Below are positions 16,571-24,412 of a DNA stretch of 64,000 bases, piece after piece (the stretch's first letter is position 1; every line of letters begins with the position of its first letter). The stretch is from the NCBI GenBank assembly GCA_041725935.1, contig JBGRQD010000008.1:144168-208167 (forward strand), given 5' to 3'. Under the pieces are notes generated by a model. The model did not search any database. It saw only the letters and a list, made by a program, of their open reading frames with translations, and was not told where the DNA came from. The translations under genes were made by a program, and so were the position numbers. The stretch is from Marivita sp041725935. GTDB lineage: Bacteria; Pseudomonadota; Alphaproteobacteria; Rhodobacterales; Rhodobacteraceae.

Positions 16571-17340
16571 TCCGCATCGCGCATATCTCGGACCTGCATT
16601 TCGGCAAGGACGACGCCACGCTGATCGACCCGCTGCACGACGCGCTGAGAGAGGCGGCGCCCGATGTGATCGCCGTATCGGGTGACGTGACGCAGCGCGC
16701 GCGGGCGGCACAGTTTCGCGCGGCGCGGGCGTTTCTGGATCGGCTTCCGGCGCCGTGGATTTGCGTTCCGGGCAACCATGATGTGCCGCTCTACAACCTT
16801 CCGGGGCGGCTCTTGCGGCCCTATGCGGGCTACAAGCGGCATATCGGCCCCGATCTTGCACCGCGCTTTCAGGCGGATGACGTGTTGCTGTGCAGCCTCA
16901 ACACCGCCTGGCCCTTTGCCTGGCAGCGCGGGCATCTGCGCAAGCGTCAACTGCGCGACGTGTGCGATGCGTTCGCGGGGTTCGACGGAGCGCGGATCGT
17001 GATGGCGCATCACCCGTTCAGCCAGTCGCCGGAGACCGAGAAAGAGCTGATGCCCGGTGCCGAGGCCGCGCTTGACCAATTGGCGGAGTGCGGCACCGAC
17101 GTGATCCTGACAGGCCATCTGCACCGCTGGCGGGCGGAGCCCTTTCTGGCGCGCAAGGGTGGCAGCATCTTGCAGGTCCATGTGGGCACCGGCCTGTCGA
17201 CCCGGCTGCGGGGGCAGGAGAATGATTTTGCCATTCTCGATGTGATGCGCGAGGGCTGTACCCTGACCCGCATGATCGCGCGGACCGATGGACGGTTCAC
17301 CCGTGAGGGGTCGAGTGACCACAGTTTCGATCCGCGCTAG
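16567..17340 (+). CDS. Calcineurin-like metallophosphoesterase
   Basis: A 257-residue protein with the ordered metal-binding motifs of the family: ISDLHFG near the N-terminus, VSGDVTQRAR, CVPGNHDVPL, MAHHPF and GHLHRWR. It needs two metal ions and hydrolyses phosphomonoesters or diesters. The soluble protein of this size resembles 3',5'-cyclic nucleotide phosphodiesterase or UDP-diacylglucosamine hydrolase-like members, but substrate is not deducible. Start overlaps the stop of the lipid kinase gene (ATGA), so the two are translationally coupled, and a lipid-linked phosphodiester is an attractive guess. Confidence 0.92.
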   Translation: MIRIAHISDLHFGKDDATLIDPLHDALREAAPDVIAVSGDVTQRARAAQFRAARAFLDRLPAPWICVPGNHDVPLYNLPGRLLRPYAGYKRHIGPDLAPRFQADDVLLCSLNTAWPFAWQRGHLRKRQLRDVCDAFAGFDGARIVMAHHPFSQSPETEKELMPGAEAALDQLAECGTDVILTGHLHRWRAEPFLARKGGSILQVHVGTGLSTRLRGQENDFAILDVMREGCTLTRMIARTDGRFTREGSSDHSFDPR

Positions 17341-17346
17341 GCGGCG

Positions 17347-18057
17347 TCAGTCAGAAAGCCCTTCTGGCACCGCGTTGGCGTAATAGGCGGCGACCGCCTC
17401 GATCTCTTCGTCGGTGAGCTTGTCCGCGATATCGGACATCACGTTGAGCGGATCGTTGTTGCGGGTGCCGTTCTGCCACGCGTGCAGTTGGTCGGAGATG
17501 TACTGCGCCGACTGACCGGCGAGGCCGGGAACGGCGGCAGAGGGGCCATCGGCGGCCTGGCCGTGGCACATCACGCAGGCGGTGATCGGATCGCCCGACA
17601 TCCGCATCCCCGACCGCGCCAGCGCGCCGCCCTGTTCGATCAGGCGCATGTCTGCTTCGGGTGCGGAGGTGTTGCGTGCGGGTGTGCGGGTGGCGAACCA
17701 GGCCGTGACGGCGTGCATTTCCTCGGGCAGAAGACGGGTGGCGATGGGCCCCATCACCGGGCTTTCGCGCGTGCCTTTCTGGAACGCGACAAGCTGGTCG
17801 GCCAGATAGCTCCAGGGCAGACCGGCCAATCGTGGTGCGCTGTCGCTGCCCTGTCCGGTGCGCCCGTGGCAGGCCATGCATTTCATCTCGACACCGCCGT
17901 TCCGCGCGCCACCGATGGCGATGGTGCGCCCTATCTCGATGGTTTCGGAGGACGGGTCCGTCTGCCCGTTCCGGTCCGTGGGCATGGACGAGAAATCCTG
18001 CGCCTGAAGCGCGGTCCCGGTACAAAGCAGTGCTGCGATCATCAACCCCTTGCACAT
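17347..18057 (-). CDS. Diheme cytochrome c
   Basis: A 236-residue exported protein with a signal peptide (ending near ALQAQ). It has two heme c sites, CMACH after residue 60 and CVMCH in the C-terminal half, each with a following LAGLPWSYL or LAGQSAQYI segment, as in cytochrome c4-like diheme proteins. It is the last gene of the operon amine oxidase, monoheme cytochrome, diheme cytochrome, four bases after the upstream stop. Probably carries electrons from the flavoprotein to a terminal oxidase. The start at 18057 gives the proper signal peptide. Confidence 0.9.
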   Translation of the reverse strand: MCKGLMIAALLCTGTALQAQDFSSMPTDRNGQTDPSSETIEIGRTIAIGGARNGGVEMKCMACHGRTGQGSDSAPRLAGLPWSYLADQLVAFQKGTRESPVMGPIATRLLPEEMHAVTAWFATRTPARNTSAPEADMRLIEQGGALARSGMRMSGDPITACVMCHGQAADGPSAAVPGLAGQSAQYISDQLHAWQNGTRNNDPLNVMSDIADKLTDEEIEAVAAYYANAVPEGLSD

Positions 18058-18061
18058 GGTC

Positions 18062-18508
18062 TCATCCCTCGTCCAGATCGGCGAAGTCCTGGCGCATGCG
18101 GGCCACGTCTTCGGCGGTGACCGGCTCGGGATAGGAATTGCCCATGTTGGTGCGGATATAGGTCGCGATGGCGGCGACCTGCTCATTGTCGAGCCATTCG
18201 GCAAAGGAGGGCATCGCCCCGTTGCCCTTGATCATGAGGTTGACCGGGTAGCGCGCGGTTCCAAGGCGCGCGTTGGCGGCCAGCGCAGGGTAATTTGCGG
18301 CCCCGTACGCTCCGCCGCCGCGTTCCCCGTGGCAGCCCGAACAGGCGGTCATGTAGAGGTCTTCGCCATCGGTCTGGGTAAAGTTCCCGGTCGAGGCGCC
18401 AAGGTCTTCGGAAATCGGCTTGGCGAATTGGTCCTCGCTCTCCTGTGCCAGCGCCATCGAGGCGGCCAGGCCGGTGACCAGCCCGAATACGGATACTGCG
18501 GTTTTCAT
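18062..18508 (-). CDS. Monoheme cytochrome c, periplasmic
   Basis: A 148-residue exported protein with a signal peptide (MKTAVSVFGL to SMALAQ) and one CSGCH heme c motif followed by ERGGGAYGAANYPAL. A distal Met ligand is available (KGNGAMPSF). It lies between the amine oxidase and a diheme cytochrome c in one operon, 13 bases after the oxidase stop. The ATG is preceded by AAGGAGG. It is likely the direct acceptor for the flavoprotein, which is inferred from gene order. Confidence 0.9.
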   Translation of the reverse strand: MKTAVSVFGLVTGLAASMALAQESEDQFAKPISEDLGASTGNFTQTDGEDLYMTACSGCHGERGGGAYGAANYPALAANARLGTARYPVNLMIKGNGAMPSFAEWLDNEQVAAIATYIRTNMGNSYPEPVTAEDVARMRQDFADLDEG

Positions 18509-18521
18509 GGCTGTGCCTCCT

Positions 18522-20120
18522 TCAGATGTCTTGCGTCGCGCGGTCATGGACCTGCCGCACCGCATCGAGCGCGGACAGAAGCGAGCCTTCCTGCCAGCCT
18601 GGCAGGTAGCTGATATGTTCGCCCGCACAGACAAAGCGGTTGTCCATCGTCGCGGCGATTTCATAGTCGCGGCCCCGGTCATCCCATTGCGAGTAACAGC
18701 CCAGCATCCACGGCACGCGGTGCCAGCTCAGCACGACGCCGGTGGTGAATTCGTCGCGGTATTGCGGGTGGATCTGCGCGCCCTGATCAAGCACCGATTG
18801 CAGCCGTTCCTCGGGGGACATGGAGTTGTAGGCATAGGCTTGCGGCCCGTAGACATAGGCCCCGAGCAGAACGCCCGGCCCGTCGGAATGCAGGTCGTTG
18901 GCGGGATAACCGATTTCCGCGATGGGCAGATCGGTGAGGGTGATGCCGCCGTAGATCTGTTCGTCGCGTTCCCAGAAACGGCGCTTGAATTCGAGCCCCG
19001 CCTTGACCGCCTCGTAATAGTGCAGGGCGCGCATGACCTGACGCAACTCGGGCGACACGTCGACGTCAAGCTGGCTGAGGATTGTGAAGGGGATGGTGCA
19101 GATGCAGTAATCCGCGGTGATCTGACCGCCTTCGCCCTCACCGTTGGCGGCGGCGTAGTCCACCGTCACGCTGTTTTCGGATTGCGTCACGCGGTTGACC
19201 TTGGCGTTGAAGCGGATCAGGTCGCCGACCTCGCGTTCGAAGGCGTGGGCGATTTCCTCCATGCCGCCGATTGGCTGGAACATCGGCGCGTGATGGCGGT
19301 AGGTGGTGTGGTTGCGCATGTATTGCCAGAAGCGCGATTGCAGCAGATCATTCAGTGAGATCGGCTCGGACGGTTCCGGCGCGGCGTTGTAGAGCCCCCC
19401 GCCCGGTGCGCCGGAGGTCGGGTAGCCGCGATATTCGGCGATATCCAGACCGGCGGTGTAGCGGTACTGCTTGTCGAGGATGCCGAAGGAGCGCAGCGAT
19501 TCAAGCAGCATCTCGGTGTCCTCGACCGAAACGCTCGAGTCCAACGCGCCCGCGTTGGTGGCCTTGCCCAGAAGTTCGGTGATCTGGCCGACGTAATCGG
19601 CCCAGGCGTGACCGTAGCGGATCGGCTTGCCGTCGAAGTGATCGGTGGAATGCAGGTAGGCATTGTGGTTTTCCTGAACGAACACCTCGAGCGGGACGTT
19701 CAGGCGGTGGCAATAGTCGAGCAGGGCAAGGTGGTGATGCGGAATCCGCCACGGACCGATGTTGATATACTGCCCCTTGGAAAATTCGACCTTTTGCCGG
19801 TAGCCGCCCAGTTCCTCGATCTCGTCGCCGCCCTTGAGCGTCCAGCAACGCCCCCCGGCGCGGTCCTGGTATTCAAGGATCGTGACATCGTAGCCTGCCT
19901 TGCGCAGCTCGAGCGCGGAACACATGCCGGCAAGCCCGCCCCCCAAAACGACCACCGATTTGCCATCCGGCGCGCCGGACAGGTCTGGCGGACCCTTGTA
20001 GGGGCTTTGACGGGCGTGGCCCAGAGTGGCCATCGCGTTCAACATGGTGCCGGAACCGGCGGCAAGGCCGATCATCTTGAGCAAATTCCGGCGGGACGGG
20101 AGGGGGAGTTCTTCGGACAT
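18522..20120 (-). CDS. Tat-exported flavin amine oxidase/dehydrogenase
   Basis: A 532-residue protein. The N-terminus carries a twin-arginine signal (PSRRNLLKMIGLAAG). The FAD-binding motif VVVLGGGLAGMCSALELRKAG follows at about residue 55, then EYQDRAGGRCW, the amine-oxidase GG motif. The C-terminal FVCAGEHISYLPGWQEG flavin-binding block is intact. Family members oxidise amines or L-amino acids. Export together with two downstream c-type cytochromes suggests that electrons go to the respiratory chain rather than to O2, which is inference. A near-consensus EcfG promoter precedes it. Confidence 0.88.
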   Translation of the reverse strand: MSEELPLPSRRNLLKMIGLAAGSGTMLNAMATLGHARQSPYKGPPDLSGAPDGKSVVVLGGGLAGMCSALELRKAGYDVTILEYQDRAGGRCWTLKGGDEIEELGGYRQKVEFSKGQYINIGPWRIPHHHLALLDYCHRLNVPLEVFVQENHNAYLHSTDHFDGKPIRYGHAWADYVGQITELLGKATNAGALDSSVSVEDTEMLLESLRSFGILDKQYRYTAGLDIAEYRGYPTSGAPGGGLYNAAPEPSEPISLNDLLQSRFWQYMRNHTTYRHHAPMFQPIGGMEEIAHAFEREVGDLIRFNAKVNRVTQSENSVTVDYAAANGEGEGGQITADYCICTIPFTILSQLDVDVSPELRQVMRALHYYEAVKAGLEFKRRFWERDEQIYGGITLTDLPIAEIGYPANDLHSDGPGVLLGAYVYGPQAYAYNSMSPEERLQSVLDQGAQIHPQYRDEFTTGVVLSWHRVPWMLGCYSQWDDRGRDYEIAATMDNRFVCAGEHISYLPGWQEGSLLSALDAVRQVHDRATQDI

Positions 20121-20158
20121 GGGCGGACCTTCGGGCAGTGACGAAATGATGCCAATTC

Positions 20159-20184
20159 AACGCACAAGATCGGTGTTCGTTTCC
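20159..20184 (-). promoter_or_regulatory. EcfG-like promoter for the amine oxidase operon
   Basis: On the minus strand GGAAA (20184-20180), 17-base spacer, CGTT (20162-20159), 38 bases upstream of the start codon. One mismatch at the last -35 base. Confidence 0.45.
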
Positions 20185-20227
20185 TGACAAGGCGCAAGAA
20201 ACGGCGGGCCCGCGGCGGTGCCGCGAC

Positions 20228-20253
20228 GGAACAAACCGGGGGTGAGGGTCGTT
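20228..20253 (+). promoter_or_regulatory. EcfG promoter, perfect match, for the FNT-SDR operon
   Basis: GGAAC at 20228-20232, 17-base spacer, CGTT at 20250-20253. The start codon is about 90 bases downstream, which gives a longer leader than for the other EcfG units. Confidence 0.7.
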
Positions 20254-20342
20254 TTGACCAACTGAACAAGGCACGCGCCCGATACGAGGACAACCGACAT
20301 GATCACTGATGACAGGCGGCAACGCGCCTCGCGGAAATTCCC

Positions 20343-21224
20343 ATGAACAAGAACGCAATTACCGGGAAGACCAATGGCGAGGGCGGAGAGGCGGTGCGCC
20401 ATGAAAAGGAAGAGGCGTCGGTCTCGGAAGCGACGCGCCTCTCCGCGCGTTTGATCTACGAGGTGATCCGGCGCGACGGCGAGGAAGAGCTTGAACGTCC
20501 TATCTTTTCGCTGATCTGTTCGGGCGTCGCGGCGGGGATCCTCATCAGCCTGTCCGTGCTGACAGAGGCGATCCTGCGCACCTATCTGGACCCGGACCGC
20601 CCGTCCACCTTCCTGATCGAGAACATGGGCTACACGCTGGGGTTCATCGTGGTGATCTTTGGCCGGATGCAGCTTTTCACCGAAAACACGATCACCACTG
20701 TCCTGCCAGTGATCGCGCGGCCGGATCGTCAGTGCGTCACGGCGATGGTGCGGCTTTGGAGCATCGTGCTTGCGGCCAATATGGTGGGGGCGTTCATCGC
20801 GGCATCGTTCCTTGGCCTGACCGATGTGATGAGCGCCGATCTTCGCACAGCCATCATGGAACTGTCCCGTCACGCCACCGGGTTCGGGGCCTATGAGGGG
20901 TTCATCAAGGCCGTGCCCGCCGGGGTGCTGATCGCCGCCGTTGTCTGGATGATGCCGTCGGCGCGGGGCAACGCGTTCTTCCTCATCTTCGCATTCACCT
21001 GGCTGATCGCCGCCGGGGATTTCGCGCACGTCGTCGCGGGGTCGGTCGAGATGGCGTATCTGATGGTGCTGGACGAGTTGGGCTTTGTCCCGGCGGTCTT
21101 CGGGTTTTTCCTACCGGTGTTGGCGGGGAACGTGGTGGGCGGTACGGCGATTTTCGCGCTGCTGGCCTGGGGGCAGGTCAGAAATGAGGTGGCGCATGGA
21201 ACGGGGGGCGACGAGTCCCGTTGA
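20343..21224 (+). CDS. Formate/nitrite transporter family channel (FNT, YfdC-like)
   Basis: A 293-residue protein with a hydrophilic N-terminal 55 residues, then six membrane helices. FNT-type features include FTENTITTVLPVI, where family members carry the conserved LFTENM-like loop, and the second repeat GDFAHVVAGSVE with the conserved central His. Classic members pass formate, nitrite or hydrosulfide. The long N-terminal extension and sequence resemble the YfdC branch, whose substrate is unknown. It is first in a two-gene unit with an SDR 39 bases downstream. Confidence 0.9.
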   Translation: MNKNAITGKTNGEGGEAVRHEKEEASVSEATRLSARLIYEVIRRDGEEELERPIFSLICSGVAAGILISLSVLTEAILRTYLDPDRPSTFLIENMGYTLGFIVVIFGRMQLFTENTITTVLPVIARPDRQCVTAMVRLWSIVLAANMVGAFIAASFLGLTDVMSADLRTAIMELSRHATGFGAYEGFIKAVPAGVLIAAVVWMMPSARGNAFFLIFAFTWLIAAGDFAHVVAGSVEMAYLMVLDELGFVPAVFGFFLPVLAGNVVGGTAIFALLAWGQVRNEVAHGTGGDESR

Positions 21225-21263
21225 TCCTTCAGGACATCCGTCAGCACATCGAGGAGACCCGCC

Positions 21264-22118
21264 ATGAGCAAACACGTCGACATTCCCGCCCAGCATCAGG
21301 ATGCCATGCCAGCCGAAGAACACCGCATGGACCCTGCCCCCGACTGGACACCGCGCTACGCCGGCAGTGGCCGCCTGAAGGACAAGGTTGCGCTGATCAC
21401 CGGTGGTGACAGCGGGATCGGACGCGCCGTTGCGGCGCTTTTTGCGCGCGAAGGAGCCAAGGTCGGGATCATTTACCTCTGCGAGGATCGCGATGCCGAG
21501 GACACGAAAAAGATTGTCGAGGACGAGGGCAGCAGCTGTCATCTGGTCAAGGCCGATATCGGCAACCGCGACGCGGCGTTCGACGCGGTGCGCGAGATCG
21601 CCGAACATTTCGGCCAACTGGACATCGTGGTGAACAACGCCGCGCAGCAATATCTCGATTTCGATCTGCGCGACATCTCCGAAGACCAGTTGCGCCGCAC
21701 CTTCGACAGCAACGTGATGGGCTATTTCTTCGTCACGCAGGCGGCGCTGGATCATCTGCCAGACGGGAGCGCCATCGTGAACACCGCCAGCGTCAATGCC
21801 TTCAAGGGCAATGCCAAACTGGTCGATTATTCCTCTACCCGGGGGGCGATCACGGCGTTTTCGCGCTCGATCGCCAGCCAGTTGCTGGATCGCAGGATCC
21901 GCGTGAACTGCGTGGCCCCCGGTCCGATCTGGACGCCGTTCATTCCCGGTACCATGCCCGCCGAGATGGTCGAGGATTTCGGCAAGCACTCTCCGATGGG
22001 CCGCGCCGGGCAACCCTGGGAGGTCGCGACCTCGTATCTGTTCCTCGCCTGCGAGGATGGCAGCTATTTCACCGGGCAGACCCTGCATCCCAACGGGGGC
22101 ATGATCGTTGGAAGCTGA
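21264..22118 (+). CDS. SDR oxidoreductase (YghA/GSP39-like) with altered catalytic Lys
   Basis: A 284-residue protein with the long N-terminal arm of stress-related SDRs (AEEHRMDPAPDW), a TGGDSGIGRAVA nucleotide-binding motif and NNAAQQY. Catalytic Ser is present in NTASVNAF. The usual YxxxK motif reads YSSTR: Tyr189 is kept but the position of the catalytic Lys (193) is Arg, encoded by CGG at 21840-21842. Lys normally lowers the Tyr pKa and holds the cofactor ribose, so activity may be reduced or altered. The rest of the protein is intact, with VAPGPIWTPFIPG and a complete C-terminus. GAGGAGA precedes the start. It shares an operon with the FNT channel under an EcfG promoter. Confidence 0.92.
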   Translation: MSKHVDIPAQHQDAMPAEEHRMDPAPDWTPRYAGSGRLKDKVALITGGDSGIGRAVAALFAREGAKVGIIYLCEDRDAEDTKKIVEDEGSSCHLVKADIGNRDAAFDAVREIAEHFGQLDIVVNNAAQQYLDFDLRDISEDQLRRTFDSNVMGYFFVTQAALDHLPDGSAIVNTASVNAFKGNAKLVDYSSTRGAITAFSRSIASQLLDRRIRVNCVAPGPIWTPFIPGTMPAEMVEDFGKHSPMGRAGQPWEVATSYLFLACEDGSYFTGQTLHPNGGMIVGS

Positions 22119-22125
22119 TCAGCTG

Positions 22126-22413
22126 CGTCGCGAGGGCTGGCCCCTCAATTCGATCATCTAGCAGATTTACCCACGCTCGTTCCGGGACACCACCGGATCG
22201 GGCGAAGGCAATTGGGTGGGTGTTCTGGAAGGGCTTGATCATGTAGCTTCGACCGGGGGCGACCCGCGCCCGGGCGGATTGGCACCGTCCAGCCGGATCG
22301 GGGTCTTCGGTAAACCTGCGTGGCGTTTTGGGCCGGGAACGACATTGCTGTTTCAGGGCGAAGAGTTTGGGCAACGGCAGGTCGATCTGGCGCCGGAGGC
22401 GGAGGCGCGGTGA
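22126..22413 (+). pseudogene. Decayed GH13 alpha-glucosidase fragment
   Basis: In the frame that continues from the SDR, the sequence reads GWPLNSII, a stop at 22159-22161, then QIYPRSFRDTTGSGEG and VLEGLDHVAS. That is the GH13 alpha-glucosidase/amylase N-terminus (usually IYQIYPRSFxDSNGDG...LDYxASLG). After about 40 unrelated codons, TTLLFQGEEFGQ and VDLAPEAEAR match the late region of the same enzymes (LYQGEELGLxEVDLPFE). So an internal stop and a large internal deletion are both visible, in one frame. The intact enzymes have over 500 residues. The downstream 22414-22555 bases show nothing I can name. Confidence 0.7.
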
Positions 22414-22555
22414 TTCCTGGCGCGACTTTCGCTGCCGGACGAAGCCCGCTACGGGGCGGTGCTTCTGTCTCACGTCCCGCCTGTTACCGGCACGGTGCCT
22501 GCCCCGTCGACAAAGTGCTGGCGTGCCGATTGACCACCGGGCAGGGCCGTCGTGG

Positions 22556-23353
22556 TTACAGTGACATGGAGGCCACCGATCCGCCATCGACACGGTAATT
22601 TGCGCCAACAACAAAGCTGGCCTTTTCCGAACACAGGAACGCAATTGCGGCGGCGACTTCTTCGGGTTTGCCGCGCCGCTTGAGTTCGAGATACGGGCGT
22701 TCGGTGTCGAGGAAATTGCTGACAGCCTCGTCCCGACTTACGCCTTCGGCGTCAGCCTTCTTGTCCATCATGCCATCGGTCATCGGGGTTTCAATAAAGG
22801 CGGGTGACACGCAATTGACCAGAACGCCATTGCCTGCGGTCACGCGGCTCAGGCCCTTGGCAAAATTCAGCAGGCCCGCCTTGGCGACGTTGTAGACCGC
22901 TTCGTCCCAATAGGGTTGTGCGGCGTTTTCGGACGACACGATCACCACGCGGCCCCAGCCGCGCTTCTCCATCGTCGGCACGAAGACTCGCAAAGTGCGC
23001 ACAACGGACATGAAGTCGGTCTGCCACGCTTCGTTCCAATCGCCGTCGCTGAGTTCGAGCGGGTGGCCCTTGGCCCCTGTCACGCCAGCGGCGCAGACCA
23101 CGATATCGGGCATGGTGAAGCGTTCCTCGACCGAGGCGCGCAGGCCCTTGACCTGGTCGGGTTCCGTCAGATCGGCCTGCAAGGCGCGGGCGTTTGGGCC
23201 AAGCGCCTCGGCGGCTTCGGCCACGGCGTCGCCCTTGAGATCGACAAGGATCACCTGCGCGCCTTCGTCGATCAGGGCCTTGGCGGTGGCCCGGCCGATC
23301 CCGGAGGCCCCGCCGGTGATGAGCGCGGTCTTTCCGTTCAGTTCATAATCCAT
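22556..23353 (-). CDS. SDR family oxidoreductase
   Basis: A 265-residue classical short-chain dehydrogenase: ALITGGASGIGRATA cofactor motif at residues 10-24, acidic residue after beta-2 (LVDLKGD, favouring NAD+), CAAGVTGAKG, Ser in VIVSSENAAQ, and the complete YNVAK active-site motif. C-terminus ends VGANYRVDGGSVAS, as usual. An exact EcfG promoter lies 40 bases upstream. Start ATG is preceded by AAAAGGAC; longer upstream starts would include the promoter. Substrate not predictable. Probably monocistronic, since the Gfo/Idh gene is upstream of its promoter. Confidence 0.92.
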   Translation of the reverse strand: MDYELNGKTALITGGASGIGRATAKALIDEGAQVILVDLKGDAVAEAAEALGPNARALQADLTEPDQVKGLRASVEERFTMPDIVVCAAGVTGAKGHPLELSDGDWNEAWQTDFMSVVRTLRVFVPTMEKRGWGRVVIVSSENAAQPYWDEAVYNVAKAGLLNFAKGLSRVTAGNGVLVNCVSPAFIETPMTDGMMDKKADAEGVSRDEAVSNFLDTERPYLELKRRGKPEEVAAAIAFLCSEKASFVVGANYRVDGGSVASMSL

Positions 23354-23393
23354 TGCGCTTGTCCTTTTGCTGGTTTGGCCGTGTTGCAGGACC

Positions 23394-23418
23394 AACGTCC
23401 CCTGCGATGCGCAGTTCC
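23394..23418 (-). promoter_or_regulatory. EcfG promoter, perfect match, for the SDR gene
   Basis: On the minus strand GGAAC (23418-23414), 16-base spacer, CGTT (23397-23394), between the Gfo/Idh stop and the SDR start. Confidence 0.75.
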
Positions 23419-23437
23419 CCGTTCGCGGCACACCGCG

Positions 23438-24397
23438 TCAGGCGCGGTTGAGGCCCATCGCGTCAAGCAGGGCATTGACCGAGATCGCCGCCTCGGGGGG
23501 CACCAGCGCGGGTGGGTTTTCGCCTTCCAGAGCATCGAGGAACGGCACGATGCCTTCGCCCGCGTCGAGCGGCGAGAGCGGGATCGGGTCGGATGGGTCG
23601 CCGGTGCCGCGCCGGGTGAGTGTCAGCCTGTCGTCGCTGATGCGCGCGGCACCTTCGGTTCCCACGAGGTCGATCTCGAACCGCATCTCGGTGTCGGTCC
23701 AGCCTGCCTCGATCACGCCTGTGGCCCCGTTTTCGAACGTGACCACCGCCGCGCCGTGATCATCGACGCGCCATCCCAGGGCGTTCCCGGTCACGGCAGA
23801 GCCGTGCGTGATCGGGCCGATCAGCCATTGCAGCATGTCGATGACATGCACGGCCTCGTCGACGAAGCCGTCATAGCAGGCCAGCTTTGGATCGGTCATC
23901 CAGCAGTCCAGATCCAGCCAATCGGCATAGCCGCCATCATGGGAAAACCGCATCCGGGCGGCGATGACGGATCCGATGTGGCCTGCGTCGAGCTCTGACT
24001 TGAGCCGTTGCAGCGCGGCGTTCGTGCGGAAGAAATAGCCGGTGTGAAGCAGCAGCCCGCGTTCCCTGGCACGCTCCGCGCAGCGTTGCGCGGACTCAAA
24101 GCCGCCGGCGAGCGGCTTTTCGGAAAAGACCGGCAGACCGACGTCGAGCGCGGCCAGGATGTCGGCCTCGTGATGGGCGGTTTCGCTGCAAACGACGGCC
24201 GCGGTGCAGCCGGTGCCCGCGATGCCGTCCAGATCGGTCAGCGGGCGCGCGCCAAGGTCGGTGCAGAGCGTGTCGCGGCGATCCGGGTCGCGGTCGTGGA
24301 CATGCGTCACGCGCCAGCCCTTGCGGTCGATATGGCGCAGGTGATCGGGCAGGTGCACATGCGCCGCGCCGAGGAGAAGGAGTGTCTTGTCCGTCAT
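23438..24397 (-). CDS. Gfo/Idh/MocA family oxidoreductase
   Basis: A 319-residue protein with an N-terminal Rossmann domain (LLLLGAAHVHLPDHL), the SEKPLAG motif at about residue 92 that carries the family Lys, and a C-terminal alpha/beta domain with DEAVHVIDMLQW, where the His acts in catalysis in relatives. NAD(P)-dependent oxidation or reduction of a sugar, inositol or similar polyol is expected. The start has AAGGAGA upstream. It lies 15 bases downstream of the second MscS gene on the same strand, so it may be cotranscribed with SSS symporter and MscS. Confidence 0.9.
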   Translation of the reverse strand: MTDKTLLLLGAAHVHLPDHLRHIDRKGWRVTHVHDRDPDRRDTLCTDLGARPLTDLDGIAGTGCTAAVVCSETAHHEADILAALDVGLPVFSEKPLAGGFESAQRCAERARERGLLLHTGYFFRTNAALQRLKSELDAGHIGSVIAARMRFSHDGGYADWLDLDCWMTDPKLACYDGFVDEAVHVIDMLQWLIGPITHGSAVTGNALGWRVDDHGAAVVTFENGATGVIEAGWTDTEMRFEIDLVGTEGAARISDDRLTLTRRGTGDPSDPIPLSPLDAGEGIVPFLDALEGENPPALVPPEAAISVNALLDAMGLNRA

Positions 24398-24412
24398 GTT
24401 GGTGTCTCCTTG

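Noticed and set aside
22159..22161. Programmed read-through of the SDR gene into the GH13 piece
   Set aside because: The GH13 sequence lacks its central region and carries a further stop, so decay explains it better.
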